This document shows, piece after piece, positions 22,636 to 33,370 of a stretch of DNA of 64,000 nucleotides; position 1 is the first letter of the stretch, and each line of letters starts with the position of its first letter. A program made the position numbers and the translations under genes. The stretch is from Globodera rostochiensis. Taxonomy: Eukaryota; Nematoda; Chromadorea; Rhabditida; Heteroderidae. The notes below the pieces were generated by a model that was not told the origin of the DNA, ran no database searches, and worked only from the letters and a program-made list of their open reading frames with translations. Where the stretch lies: the NCBI GenBank assembly GCA_018350325.1, contig JAEVLN010000005.1:2862142-2926141 (forward strand), in the 5' to 3' direction.

Positions 22636-25600
22636 TCAGCCTCTCTTCTCGGGAATCAAAGTTTTGTACAGCGTTTCGGGCTCGCCCAGCACCAACCGAT
22701 CACAGAGCTCCTTGCCCTGAACAATTTTTTTGTTTAATAATAAATTTTAATTAATAAATTAAAATATAAAAATACGAATTATTTTTGGGAGGCGTCCAAA
22801 TTTTTTTTCTCCTTATTTTTTGTTACATTTAACAACAACAACAACAGCAACAACAAAACTTGAAAATATCAAAAATTAACCAAAACAACGAAAAATCCGC
22901 CAATTTTTGTGAAATTTCCGGGTTTTTTTGCCACAAAAGTCCAGAATCCGGCATTCCGGACCCAAAAATGTCCGGAAACTGGAATCCGGTTACAAAATTG
23001 TTGTTTTTAATCAATTTTTTTTTATAAAAATGAAGTTCTTAGCAACCTGAATGAAGCAGTGGTCTTGATTGGACACTTCGTATTTAAAGCCTCCAAAACG
23101 GCCTCTGCTGTAAATGTGATGACTTTCCAGCACTTCGTGAGTTCGCGCCAGTTCGACGTCCCTCTGTTTTTTTTGTTTTAAAATTTTAAAATTCCAAAAA
23201 AAGCATTTTTGTTTAAGCACCTGAACCGTCGGGATCGGATAGCCGTAGGGCAAAGTGATGGAAAATTCGTTGACAATCTGTTCGCGCTTGATGATCGATT
23301 TGCTGATCAGCCCGTCGATGGCCCACCGTCGCACTTCGGCCTCGGTTAGCTGTTGGTGAGACAAATTTTGCTTTCAAACAATTCATTTTTTTTAAACTTC
23401 AAATTTTCAATGGACACTCCGCCAACAACTTAATCAATCACTACAAATATTTTACTGACAGATTGTCCTCTCCGACCTAAGCCCCGAGGGCGTGTTTGAG
23501 TCCGGACCCAAAACCAAAAAATTTTTTGGATTTTTTGTACAAAAAATTGGATCAAAAGTTTTTTGGTTTTGGGTTTTGGGTCAGCTTGGAGTACCAAAAA
23601 AAACTAAACCCAAAAAAATGATTAAAAATTTTGGGTTTTGGGTCCAAGTTTCCGGTCTCTAGGGCGAGTCCTGTACCATTTATGGTAAAATAAATTTAAA
23701 TTATATAAAATATTTCTTTTAAATTTATTAAATAATTTTCCCCCGGGGCCTTCCCCCCCGCAGGTGTTTACAGTGTCATCACTGGGTCGGGCGCATTCGC
23801 ACATCACGGACCAAAATTTGCTGTTGTCCGGAGTCACTTCGCCATACCTGTGAACGGTGGTAATTTAATTGTTTGTTTGAATATTTAAAATACATTTTTT
23901 TTAAACAAAATTTTTTTACCGGGAAAAAAATGTGACCCGGTAGAACGGCACGTCCGGGTCGGGGAAGTAAAGCCAAGTGAATTTCTAATTGAACATTTTA
24001 ATGACAATTTTCAACGCTTTTTCACCTCGCAAAACTCAGTCATTGGAAGCTTCAAGCCGACGCCAATTACGAAAACCTAAAAAAAAAAAATTAAAATTTC
24101 AGTAAAATTTGGACATTAATTTTGCAAAATTAAACATTATTTATCAAGCAATTCGTGATTGGGACAGAAAGCGAGAATCTCGAACACTTTTCCCGATCGA
24201 TCGAGATTTTCGGACCCAAAATCTCGAAAAAATCAAATGTCCCAGCGAAAAGAGAGCGAGACAAATTCGCGGTACGAACAATCTCAGAAATTGCTTATCT
24301 CGGACCGGACACTCCAAATTGTAATTAGATAATTAATTATGTAATTAGGTGTCGGCCCCCCGACTTTGTTGTGCGCCAAATTGGGCGTCGCACAAATTTT
24401 GTTGTCCGCCACGAACAGGTCGATGGGACTGGAGTTGATCAGCGCGTCGTACTTCACCGACTTGGCGGGCCCCGTCGCCTCGCCGCGTTCGTCCAGTTCA
24501 ATGAACGAAACGCACTTTTGGCGATGGTCAACACGGAGAACCTTTAAATTATATTTGGATATTCAGGAACAAAAATTTGGAAAAATATTTAAAATGCTTT
24601 TTTAAATAATTGAAATTAATTGCATAAAAATTATTTTTAAAAAATACTTTTGAATTGTATTGAAACCATTCAGATGGCAATTTTTCACACAAATTCTTCC
24701 ACACCGCGCCGGTGCCTCCGTACTTTGGGAACTAAAATTTGACCAAAAAAAATTAGTAAAATTAATTTTTAATATTTACTTTTTTATTTATATTTTACCG
24801 TATACTTTAGGGGTGTACTTAAATTTTAAACAATTTAAGTCAAAAAAAAATCGCCCAATTTAAATAATTAAATGGTGCAATGAACTAATTATTTATGTAA
24901 ATGTTTAGCTTTTATTTTTCATGCCTAAAATTGTTTTGGCCTAATGTACTTGAGTTTGAATATTTTCAGTCAAAATGCCATCATTTGGGTGCTTTTTTAA
25001 TTCCGAATTTTTTTGGTTAAAAAAATCAAATATCGGCGGAGTTGACTAATAATTTTGTATAAAAATTAAAATATTGATCCGGCACCCCGGTATCCGGATT
25101 TCTGAACCGTGTTGGAGCTCATAATTGTCCGGCATCCGGGGGGATCGAATAAAATTTCCGGGGACCTTTCCCACCACCAAAAGCATTCCTTTAATTTCAC
25201 TTTTTTATAAATATTTAAATTAAAATTGTTCACACATTAAATTGGGCATTTGGCCCCCATCCAAAGTCGGCACTTTTCAACGCGTTGTCGTCCATTGCGC
25301 ACAATTCTTCCAACTTTTCCTGCGGCAATTTGGCCACCCGAGTGCCAACCCAAATTGAAGACCTAATTCGGAAAAAACAAAAAATTAAAATTTTTGAAAA
25401 TATAGGCAATAAAAAGTTTAATGTATATTATAACATCTTCGCCGGCTCAACCGTCCACACTTTTTTGCTGTACGGCTTGAAGAAGGTGTCCAAAATTTGA
25501 GGGCCAAAATGTTGCAGAACCCATTCTTCAAAATTTTCTGGCGAGCGTTTGGTGATGTTTGCCTGGAAATTTTCAAATTTGTAAAAAATATTTTATTTTT

Positions 25601-26908
25601 ATTAAATTTATTTTTTGGCAAATGCCTATTTGTTTTGCAGCTTGTTTTGGAGAGTTATGCACGAGAATTCGGCATTTTTCGAAAAATTTTCTTAAGAAAA
25701 ATGCCCTCCAAAAATCGCTTTTTTCAATCCAAAAAATTTCTTCTAAAAATTGATTCTTTTTTCTCGGACAAAAACGCCCTCCTTTTTCTGGACCAAAAAT
25801 CAAAGATAAAATTTTATTGAATTTACCTTAAAAAATGGAACATTTTATTGCCTATTTGAGGCTTTTTGTACCTAATGCCTATTTTTTAGAGAAATTTCAT
25901 GCATATTTTGCAATTTTTGTTGCCTAAAATAGCATCCCTAAAAGTGTAAAATTCAATAAAATTATTAGTAATTTTTTACATTTTCGTATCGCTCTTTCAG
26001 TTGCTCCAGGCACCGTTTCTTCACCGCCTCGGGGAACAGTGGGACAGCAAATTGTGCCGGATATGGCACCAAATGGATGCCTGAAAATTTTGTTTTTTTT
26101 TGTTTTTCAATTATTTTTTTGTGAATTTTTTTTTGCAATTTTTCACCCTTTTCGCCATACAAATTGTTCATGTCCACCAAACAGTTACGCTGAAGTGTGT
26201 TCCATTCGTCCACAGCTTCGCGAGTCGCTTCAATGAATTTTTGGAAAATGTTAAATAATTAAAAACCAAAAATATTATTGAATATTTTTCGCAAAAATAT
26301 ATATAAAAGTACCTTTTTCATAATACGGGAAATTGTGCGAAAATGTAATGTGCCCGCCCATGTCCCAAAGATAGCCATTCTCATCTTTGACCTGAAAAAA
26401 TGTTGAGCCTTTTGTATAGAACAAAATTGAACACAAAATGTCCATCATTTTAAATTGATTAATTTTCATATTTATTTATTAAAGCCCCCCCGGGGGCTAT
26501 AACTTATATTAGAGCCCTCCCCCCCCCCCCCCCCGAGGGAAGGGCTATTCAAGGCTCATGTGCCGGAATTCTATGGCAAATTCTGGAAGACTTGACAACC
26601 CCCCCCCCCTCCCCCCAATATGGTCAATTTCAAAAATCTTTGAACATGAAAAAATTCCAATTCATAAAATTGCATTTCATAAATGTTTAAAAGAAAAAAG
26701 TGTTGTGCAACTAAAAATGGAAGAAATATTTAAATGTGTTTTTATTTTATATTCTAACTGTGCATGAAAGCCCCCCAGGCGTTGCATTTTGCTCCAACAC
26801 CAAAAGTTCCATGTCCGCCGCTTCGTCCACGCCCTGTGCCTTGAGCTCCTGAAGACGGTAGGCGAACCCGATGCTGGTCGGAGCACAGCCGATGGCCACA
26901 ATTTTCAT
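22636..26908 (-). CDS. glf-1: UDP-galactopyranose mutase
   Basis: Fourteen minus-strand exons close in phase: 26908-26759, 26391-26313, 26227-26147, 26080-25980, 25562-25435, 25362-25236, 24731-24648, 24541-24365, 24076-24026, 23984-23920, 23847-23772, 23349-23221, 23163-23047, 22716-22636; about 480 residues, normal for eukaryotic UGM. The FAD-binding start is MKIVAIGCAPTSIGFAYRL with the downstream GG and DMGGHITFSH motifs. Family landmarks follow in order: VPYPAQF, FEEWVLQHFG, KPYSKKVWTVEPAKM, WVGTRVA, FGWGPNAQF, FPKYGGTGAVWKNL, FYRVTFFSRYGEVTP, and GRFGGFKYEVSNQDH with the catalytic-site region. The enzyme interconverts UDP-Galp and UDP-Galf for surface galactofuranose glycans; in C. elegans GLF-1 is needed for cuticle/surface integrity. 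The ATG at 26908 is chosen over an in-frame one 45 bases upstream because it starts directly at the Rossmann strand. Confidence 0.95.
26462..26620. repeat. C-homopolymer and 'ccccgggggcta' palindromes in UGM intron 1
   Basis: C runs of 15-18 bases at 26519 and about 10 at 26601, with a G/C palindrome at 26486-26500. Confidence 0.7.
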
Positions 26909-28072
26909 TTTGTTTTCTAATTTGCATAAATTTGGGGCAAATTCAATTTGCACAACATTTTATTGCATCAAAAAAAGCGTACATTTTTTTAATTTAAATG
27001 TAATTGGGGGTTTGTTTCGCTTAATAATTTTTAATAACATTTTTTACAATTAAAAAATACTCGTAAATCGGTTAAGTATATTTTTTTTTTTTTGAAAAAT
27101 TGCACCAAAAAACTACACATTAGCGTTAGGATTGGCGGTATGAGACCAAACCGAACCAAACCAAAAGCGATCGGTTTTGCTTAATCGACGGGTTCGGGGT
27201 TCCGTTCCCTAAGTTCGGCAATTTTTGTTTGATGCGCCGTAACAAGAAGCTGCTTTTGGCATTCTTTATTCACGGAATAGTGAAAAATCAAAATAAAAAA
27301 ATAGAAATTTGGCGGAGAAATAAGGGGGCGGGCACTTTCTGTTTTGTCCATCCTCCGCACAAAATGTAAATTAAATGGAGGCCAAACTGACGACGTTTTT
27401 TGACCCCGCGAAATGCACGACGAATACAAACAAACGAATTCCCATCGCATAAATTATAGCGCATCTGTGTGGGGCAGAGGGTGTTAACCGGATGCCAAAA
27501 AAAGGTCCTAAATCTGGCATTTCGACTCCCAAAAATGTCCGAAATCCGGCATTTTGACTCCCAAAATTGTCGAATCCGGCATTTCGACTCCCAAAAATGT
27601 CCGTAAACCGAAATTCTGGACCCAAAATTTAACTTTTTACATTTTGTGTTGTTGACAAAACAGACAAATACCACAAGTCATTCAACAGCATTATTAGGAT
27701 TCAACCCGAACGGCCTGAACTCTACGCGCGACGCATTTCCCGAAAAAGTCGATCTTTCTTCACGCACAAAAGGAAGGAGATATTTTAGCTTATTAGCCCC
27801 TCGGGGAGCGACGCATTTTAATTTGTTTGTTTTGTTTATTGGAGTGGGGCACAAATTATACTGCCTGCGACTGCAACCAATCGGCGGACGGACGGACGGG
27901 ACGACAGCCCACCAAAAGTCACATCCAAAAACTGAAAAGACCGCGACGGCGGATGATGAATTGAATTGGTCGCGCATTTTGCGCCGGGAGCGGAATGGTC
28001 GGGTGTGCCCCGCGGGCGCGCAGAGGCCTCCGCCCCTTCCCCCAAGGCGAAAAATCCGGGTCACCACAACAA

Positions 28073-28103
<31 letters not shown>

Positions 28104-28557
28104 CGGCCGCCTTCAACTCATTCCGTCCGACCAACCGACCGGACCGAACGAGAGCAAATCGGTGGGCGAGTGCACTGCACACGCCCCACTCGCCCAACCA
28201 TCTCCGTCTTTAATTACATCTTTTAACAACTATACACTCAAGCCAGCAGCTAAAAGAGCATGGAATGTGTAATGTGATTGCTCTGATCAAATCGTTATGA
28301 TAACACAACAAGCCAACACACCCAACAAAAGCTACACAATGAAAAATGGCGCGCGCGGAAAATTTTGCGGGGGGAAAAAACTAAAAAAAAACAATAGAGA
28401 AGAAGAAAAAAAAATATATTTTAGGTAAAATCTACAACACAAAGTTCAGCGATTTTGAAGAAAAAAAAACGATATTTTTGATCATAAAAAAAAATTCAAA
28501 TAGGTAGAAGTCAAAGTGCTTGTGCTTCAGTGCATCAGAAATGGTTGTTGTTGTTGT
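26909..28557. other. intergenic between two minus-strand genes; CAG microsatellite, no firm gene
   Basis: 27480-27625 is three copies of a dispersed 'ccggcatttcgactcccaaa' repeat. 28066-28108 is an imperfect CAG/CAA run. A 208-codon + frame (27646-28272) crosses it but lacks a domain, codon-like composition or supportable splice sites. Confidence 0.45.
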
Positions 28558-31500
28558 TCAGAAGCCGTACTTTTGGCGACTCATCTTTTTGGTCTGTTTG
28601 CTGTCCGCCCATTTCTCTTGCAATTGCTCCTCACGCGAAACAGCCTGAAAACAAAACAACAAAAATATTGAGATCGGTATAGGGTATGCTTTGTTGGCAT
28701 TGGAAAATGCGGCTTGAAAGCGCGCAATTCCAGGAAAATCTCATCAACAAATACTGCTTGGAAAACGAACGCAAAAAAATTGACTCAGAAATAGAGATCG
28801 GACTTGAGGACCGATCGAGATTTCGATCGAGAATCTCGATAAATCTCAAAAAAAAAATTAAACGATCGAGGTTCGTTCGAGATCACTGAAAACTCGAAAA
28901 GTCGAGATTTTCCGAGATTTCGATCGAGAATCTCGATCGGTCCGGTCTCTACTCAGAAAATATAAATTTTGCAAAGTTTCCAAACCGATATACAGTTTTT
29001 TTCTATACGGTATATTTTACGGGTATCGAATTTCAAACAAAAAAAAAAGTCCATAAAATTGAGAACCACTGAATTATCCTCCTAGAAATACAGAGCTTTG
29101 TCGTATGTCTGCCGATAATTTTGGTTAAATTGATTTTTAATTTCAAATTGTTTTGTCACCTCAAAAGAATTGTAAACCCCCCCCCCCCCCCCCCCCCATT
29201 AAGAAAAACGGAAATTCCCATAAACTCAAAAAATTGCAAAAAAAAAAAAGTGCCCACCACAGAGGCCAAATGTGTGATTTGATGTTTGCGCTTGGCCAAT
29301 TTGTCCGAGTCGGACTTCTTCATTTTGGGCAACGGGCCCAACGGAAGTTGTGCCTGTCAAAATGTTACGGTGGACGACGGCATTTTGCCAATTTTTGGAA
29401 GAAAAAAAACCATTTGTTTGCCGCTCAAATTGCGCAACAAATTTTCGCGCACATTCGGGCCCAACGCGTTGTCCACGCTGACGTCCACAATTTGGTTGAC
29501 CGCGTCCTGTGCAATCAACGGGTTGGCACCGAACGGTGCCAACTCCCTGTCGTAGATCAACTTCTGGGCCTCCTGGCACAAATTTGGGGAGATTAAATTT
29601 GTGAGAATTACACGAAAAAAATAGGCAATGGGGTAACGAGTTGCGGCCCCGACGAAAAAAATTTTTTAAAAATTCAGATGGATTTTTCCAGGTAAAAAAA
29701 TGCGTAGAAAAGCGAATCTGAGCTCGGATTTTGTGAACTCCGAACCCCGAACCCAAATTCGAACAATTTTTGAAATTTCTGCCATATGAAAAATAATTTA
29801 TGCATGAACCCAAAAAGCTTAAAATCTTCAAAAATGCACGAAAACGTTAAAAAAAAAGTGAAAACAAACCAATTCAGTTTAATATCGGGGTAGAAATGTG
29901 CAATACTATATAAAAAATTGGTCAAACCTAAAAAAAGTTTTTTTTTTAAATTTCAAAAAATGTTCGAATTCGGATTTCGAGGTTTAGACATTCGCAAAAT
30001 CCGAGCTCGGATTCGTGTTCTTCGCTTATTTTTACACTAGAATTGGGTTACCATTGCTAAAAAATATTAAAATTTGGAAAATGAAACAAAAAAAAATCCC
30101 CAAACCTCGTCTGAAATCGCTCGAAGTTGTGCAATCCGTCGACGTCGTTGCTCCTCGTTCAACGCCGAGTCGGGCTCAGCCCAATTGACAGGTCTGAACA
30201 ATTTTAGTTTTTGAAAATTTTTTTTTTCAAAATTTTTTTAGAACTTTGACGGGCCCGGAGCAACTTCGTCAATGAACATTGGTGCGTCCAATGTTTGTTC
30301 CATCTCCCCCATTTTTAAGCGTTTTTCGGGCGGCGGTGAGGGGGAGGAAGTTGAAAGACCGAAGAAGTCCATTGATTCGTCTGAAAATAAAAATGTTTAA
30401 ATTTGTAACGAATTTATTTTCAATAAATGCAAGGGTGTAAGCAAAAAATTTTGGGGAGGGAGGGCTAATTCAAAAAAAGTCAATCTTTAGAGGGGTGTTT
30501 TTTGATTTTATTGAATTTTTGTTTCTTCAAAAACAATTTTTTTTTTTGAGAGTTCTGCTTCATTTCTGGGGGGGGGGGGGGTCAGCGGTGCCGATAGGCG
30601 CCGCCGAGATGGTGCCGAGAGGCACGACCAGAATTGTTTTTTTGTTTTAATTTAACTGTTTCAGGATTTTTTTAAATTACAAAACATACCTAACCCCGTA
30701 TAAATTTTTTCTCAAAACATAAGTTTTTGGGGGGGCTGGCTACACTTAATGGTTAGATTAAACAAAATTTACGTACTTTTAGCATTCGTTTCTTTTTCGT
30801 CCATTTCATCGCCGTCGTCGTCGCTGCTGTCACTGTCCCCGTAATCGATGCCAAGCGGCCGACTGAGCGTGATTTGTGCGACCAATTGGCCAACAGACTT
30901 TGCGCCTAAACTGGCAGCAGTTAAAATGGTCCAAAAATTAAAGAAAAAATTTTTTAATTCAAATACCCCTTGAAAAAACAGTAAAATTTGGCTAAGAAAT
31001 TCAAACCCTAACACTTTTAAATCGATTTTAAATGCTACCAAAAAGGTGAAAATTTTGCTAAAAACATAAAATGGGTCCACCTTTTTGTCCAACAACCGTT
31101 GGCCCATTCATTGGCCGAGCCGGGCCTTCCTCGGACCCAGACGAATCGTCTTCATTCTCACCAGACCCAACGCGTCCTAATTTTTCGGCCAATTTCATGT
31201 CAAACTCCGCATCATCATCATCATCATCATCATTGTCCAAAGCATTCTTAAAAATAATTAATTAAAGGACATTTTCCGGACAAAAAAAGGACTTTTAGGA
31301 AAATGAAAAATTTCATTTTTAAGCTTGACCTTTTCACATAGGGACTGCTTAACCGTTTAATTTTAGATAAAAAGCCAATCAAATAAAAAATGTTTTTTTG
31401 AAAATTCAATATACATTTTGTCGGGAAGGCATCCCCAACATTTTTTGGGCAAAAAAGGTTTTTAGGAAAATTTTATTTTTAAGATTAACCCTTTCACATA

Positions 31501-31817
31501 GGAACTGCTTAACCGTTTAGTTTTAGATAAAAAGCCAATCAAATAAAAAATGTTTTTTTTTCGAAAATTGAATTCACATTTTGTCGGGAAGGCATTGCCG
31601 CCGCCTGTCTCGGCCGTAATGCCATAAATGAGGAAGGCAATTTTGTTGCCGGGAGTGCCGAAGCATTTTGCGCATTCATTTTGTTGATGGCACCACCGCC
31701 AATGCCAAAGGCAGCCATTGTCGGCGTTTGCTTTTGATCTCCCGCTTTCTTCGGTTTTGGCAACATCGCCAACAGAGCGCATTTTGCAGTCAAAGGATTG
31801 TCACGTTCCGAACTCAT
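28558..31817 (-). CDS. PRCC-family protein (proline-rich, mitotic checkpoint/splicing-associated)
   Basis: Eight minus-strand exons join in phase: 31817-31578, 31246-31081, 30905-30777, 30380-30245, 30193-30106, 29572-29411, 29353-29258, 28644-28558; about 367 residues. The diagnostic part is the C-terminus: KRKHQITHLAS followed by a Lys/Glu helix and ending SRQKYGF. From QIT to the end it is 36 residues, the same length as in animal PRCC, whose ends read QITYL...QAKYGF. Upstream are an Asp/Glu run (31190-31240, GAT/GAC repeats), SDSSDDDGDEMDEKE and NWAEPDSALNEEQRRR. PRCC is a nuclear protein linked to splicing factors and MAD2B in mammals; a role here is inferred only from homology. The start at 31817 (MSSERDNPLTAKC) follows an aag acceptor-like site, so an upstream 5' exon is possible. 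Confidence 0.9.
28792..28951. mobile_element. hAT-like MITE, 160 bp, perfect TSD
   Basis: Ends TAGAGATCGGAC and GGTCCGGTCTCTA, flanked by CTCAGAAA on both sides (28784-28791, 28952-28959). The interior is rich in 'cgatcgagatttcgatcgag'. It lies in the last PRCC intron. Related fossil sequence is at 24130-24250. Confidence 0.88.
31275..31590. repeat. ~150-bp tandem duplication covering the exon 1 donor of the PRCC gene
   Basis: The block 'tttagataaaaagccaatca' to 'cattttgtcgggaaggca' occurs at about 31360-31430 and 31520-31592. The second copy is the real exon 1 end/donor (minus strand); the first is an intronic duplicate of the same splice junction. Confidence 0.85.
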
Positions 31818-33370
31818 TACTTTTTGAAAATCGACAAATAAAATTAAAAATATTAAAAAATTAATAAAGGTAAATTGGTCGAAAATCAACCATTTTGGTG
31901 TCTGAATATATTGTCCACGCATTGAAATTGTGCATAAAAATGGATTTACTGATTTGTCCCTAAGGCGTTTATCCGTTTCAATCTTAAACGGTTTGTCTTT
32001 TTCTGGAAAAATCTCTCACATTTTGGGATAAACGAGAAACACCTTTTAAGGGACAAAATGTTGAGGGAAAAAAACAACACTTTTAATTAACATAAAAACA
32101 ATAATTAATTGTTAATATATGAGGATTATATTTTTGTTCAACACTCTCTCTAATATTCGATTCTTTGGTTTTGTGAGATTTCTTTTCTGCCCAAATAGGT
32201 TGAAATCGCCAGAAACATGTGCTGAATGGCTGCTTCTTCTTGTTCGTACCTGTCGTTGTCGTCTCTGCTCCGTTCTCTTCTCTCCACTTAAAATTGGAAG
32301 AACCAAATTGTAATGTGAAGAGTTAAGACGGAAAAAATTTGGTTCACTTTTTTAAATCTTTGTTTTTGTGTGAGATTGTTTTGATATCGGGCTTCTGATT
32401 CCCAACATTTTTCAAATAAATCAAAATTTTAATTTTCTTAGTCCTTTAAAAAACATGTCTCTAGGGTTTTGAGGGTCGGGGAATCAATACAATCAACCTC
32501 CTTTTAGACGAATTTCGAACTGCATACTCGAACTCGAAATTTTGGAAAAAAAAAATTCAAAAATTGATCAATAATCAATTTTGGCCTCTAAATCATTCAA
32601 AAAGCACGAATCACCGTCTTTGTTGCCTTTTTTAATGTGGTTTGGTTTTTGAATGATTTTGAGGCCAAAATTCGATTACTGATATTTGATTTCCGATTTT
32701 TTTATTTACTAGTAATATGTGAGGGACCACCCCGACCATAGATGGCCAAGGGGGGGGGGGGGGGGGTCAGACCCCCCCCCCATCGCCGCAGTTGGGCACC
32801 CCCCCCCCCTCCACTGTAACAACTTCGCACCAAAATTCCAAAATTTTGAAGAAAAAAAAAATTTGTTTTCTTAGCGTAAGAAAAGTAACGCGAGAAATAA
32901 CATCGCAAATGTAATTTTTGGACCAATTTTCTTAACAAATTGAGTCAAAAACCCCAAAAAATTTTCCCCCGACTTTTTCCTTACCTAAATGGGTTGAATC
33001 GTCCAGAAGCATTATCTGAATGCGTTCTTTTTCGTCTATGTCCCTGTCGTCGTTGATGTTCCATTCAAAGCGGGCCTCCTCAGTGAATTGAGTGTCCCTG
33101 GCCAGGGGCGTATCTAGAAACAAATTTCGTAGGGGAGAATTGGTCCACCTGAGCGCGGCGGGAAAATTTTTTTGATTTTTGATGGAAATTTGTTAAGAAA
33201 ATTGGTCAAAAAATTGTAAAATGCAAAACAATAGGGTCCCCCCTCCCCCCTCTTGTTTTTTTTTTTTGTCAAATTTCATCCCTGGCTAAGAGAATCGGAA
33301 AATAAAATTCTTTTGAACAAAAAGGGATCAATGAAAATTCCTGGACAAATCATCCCCAATTAATTAATTG
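31818..33370. other. intergenic/5' region with two related exon-like minus-strand fragments
   Basis: Minus-strand 33110-32985 reads FEWNINDDRDIDEKERIQIM then LLDDSTHL. 32290-32196 reads a related peptide (RDDNDRYEQEEAAIQHMFL). No start, stop or gene context is evident. 32750-32810 has G/C homopolymers. Confidence 0.45.

Noticed and set aside
27646..28272. 208-codon + ORF across the CAG repeat
   Set aside because: No domain or convincing codon composition; the minus strand is also open there, and adjacent real genes are on the minus strand with clear exons.
29630..30052. Possible TIR element bounded by GGTAAC/GTTACC with inverted 'aatccgagctcggattc' blocks
   Set aside because: Inverted blocks are real, but no direct TSD flanks them, so boundaries cannot be fixed.
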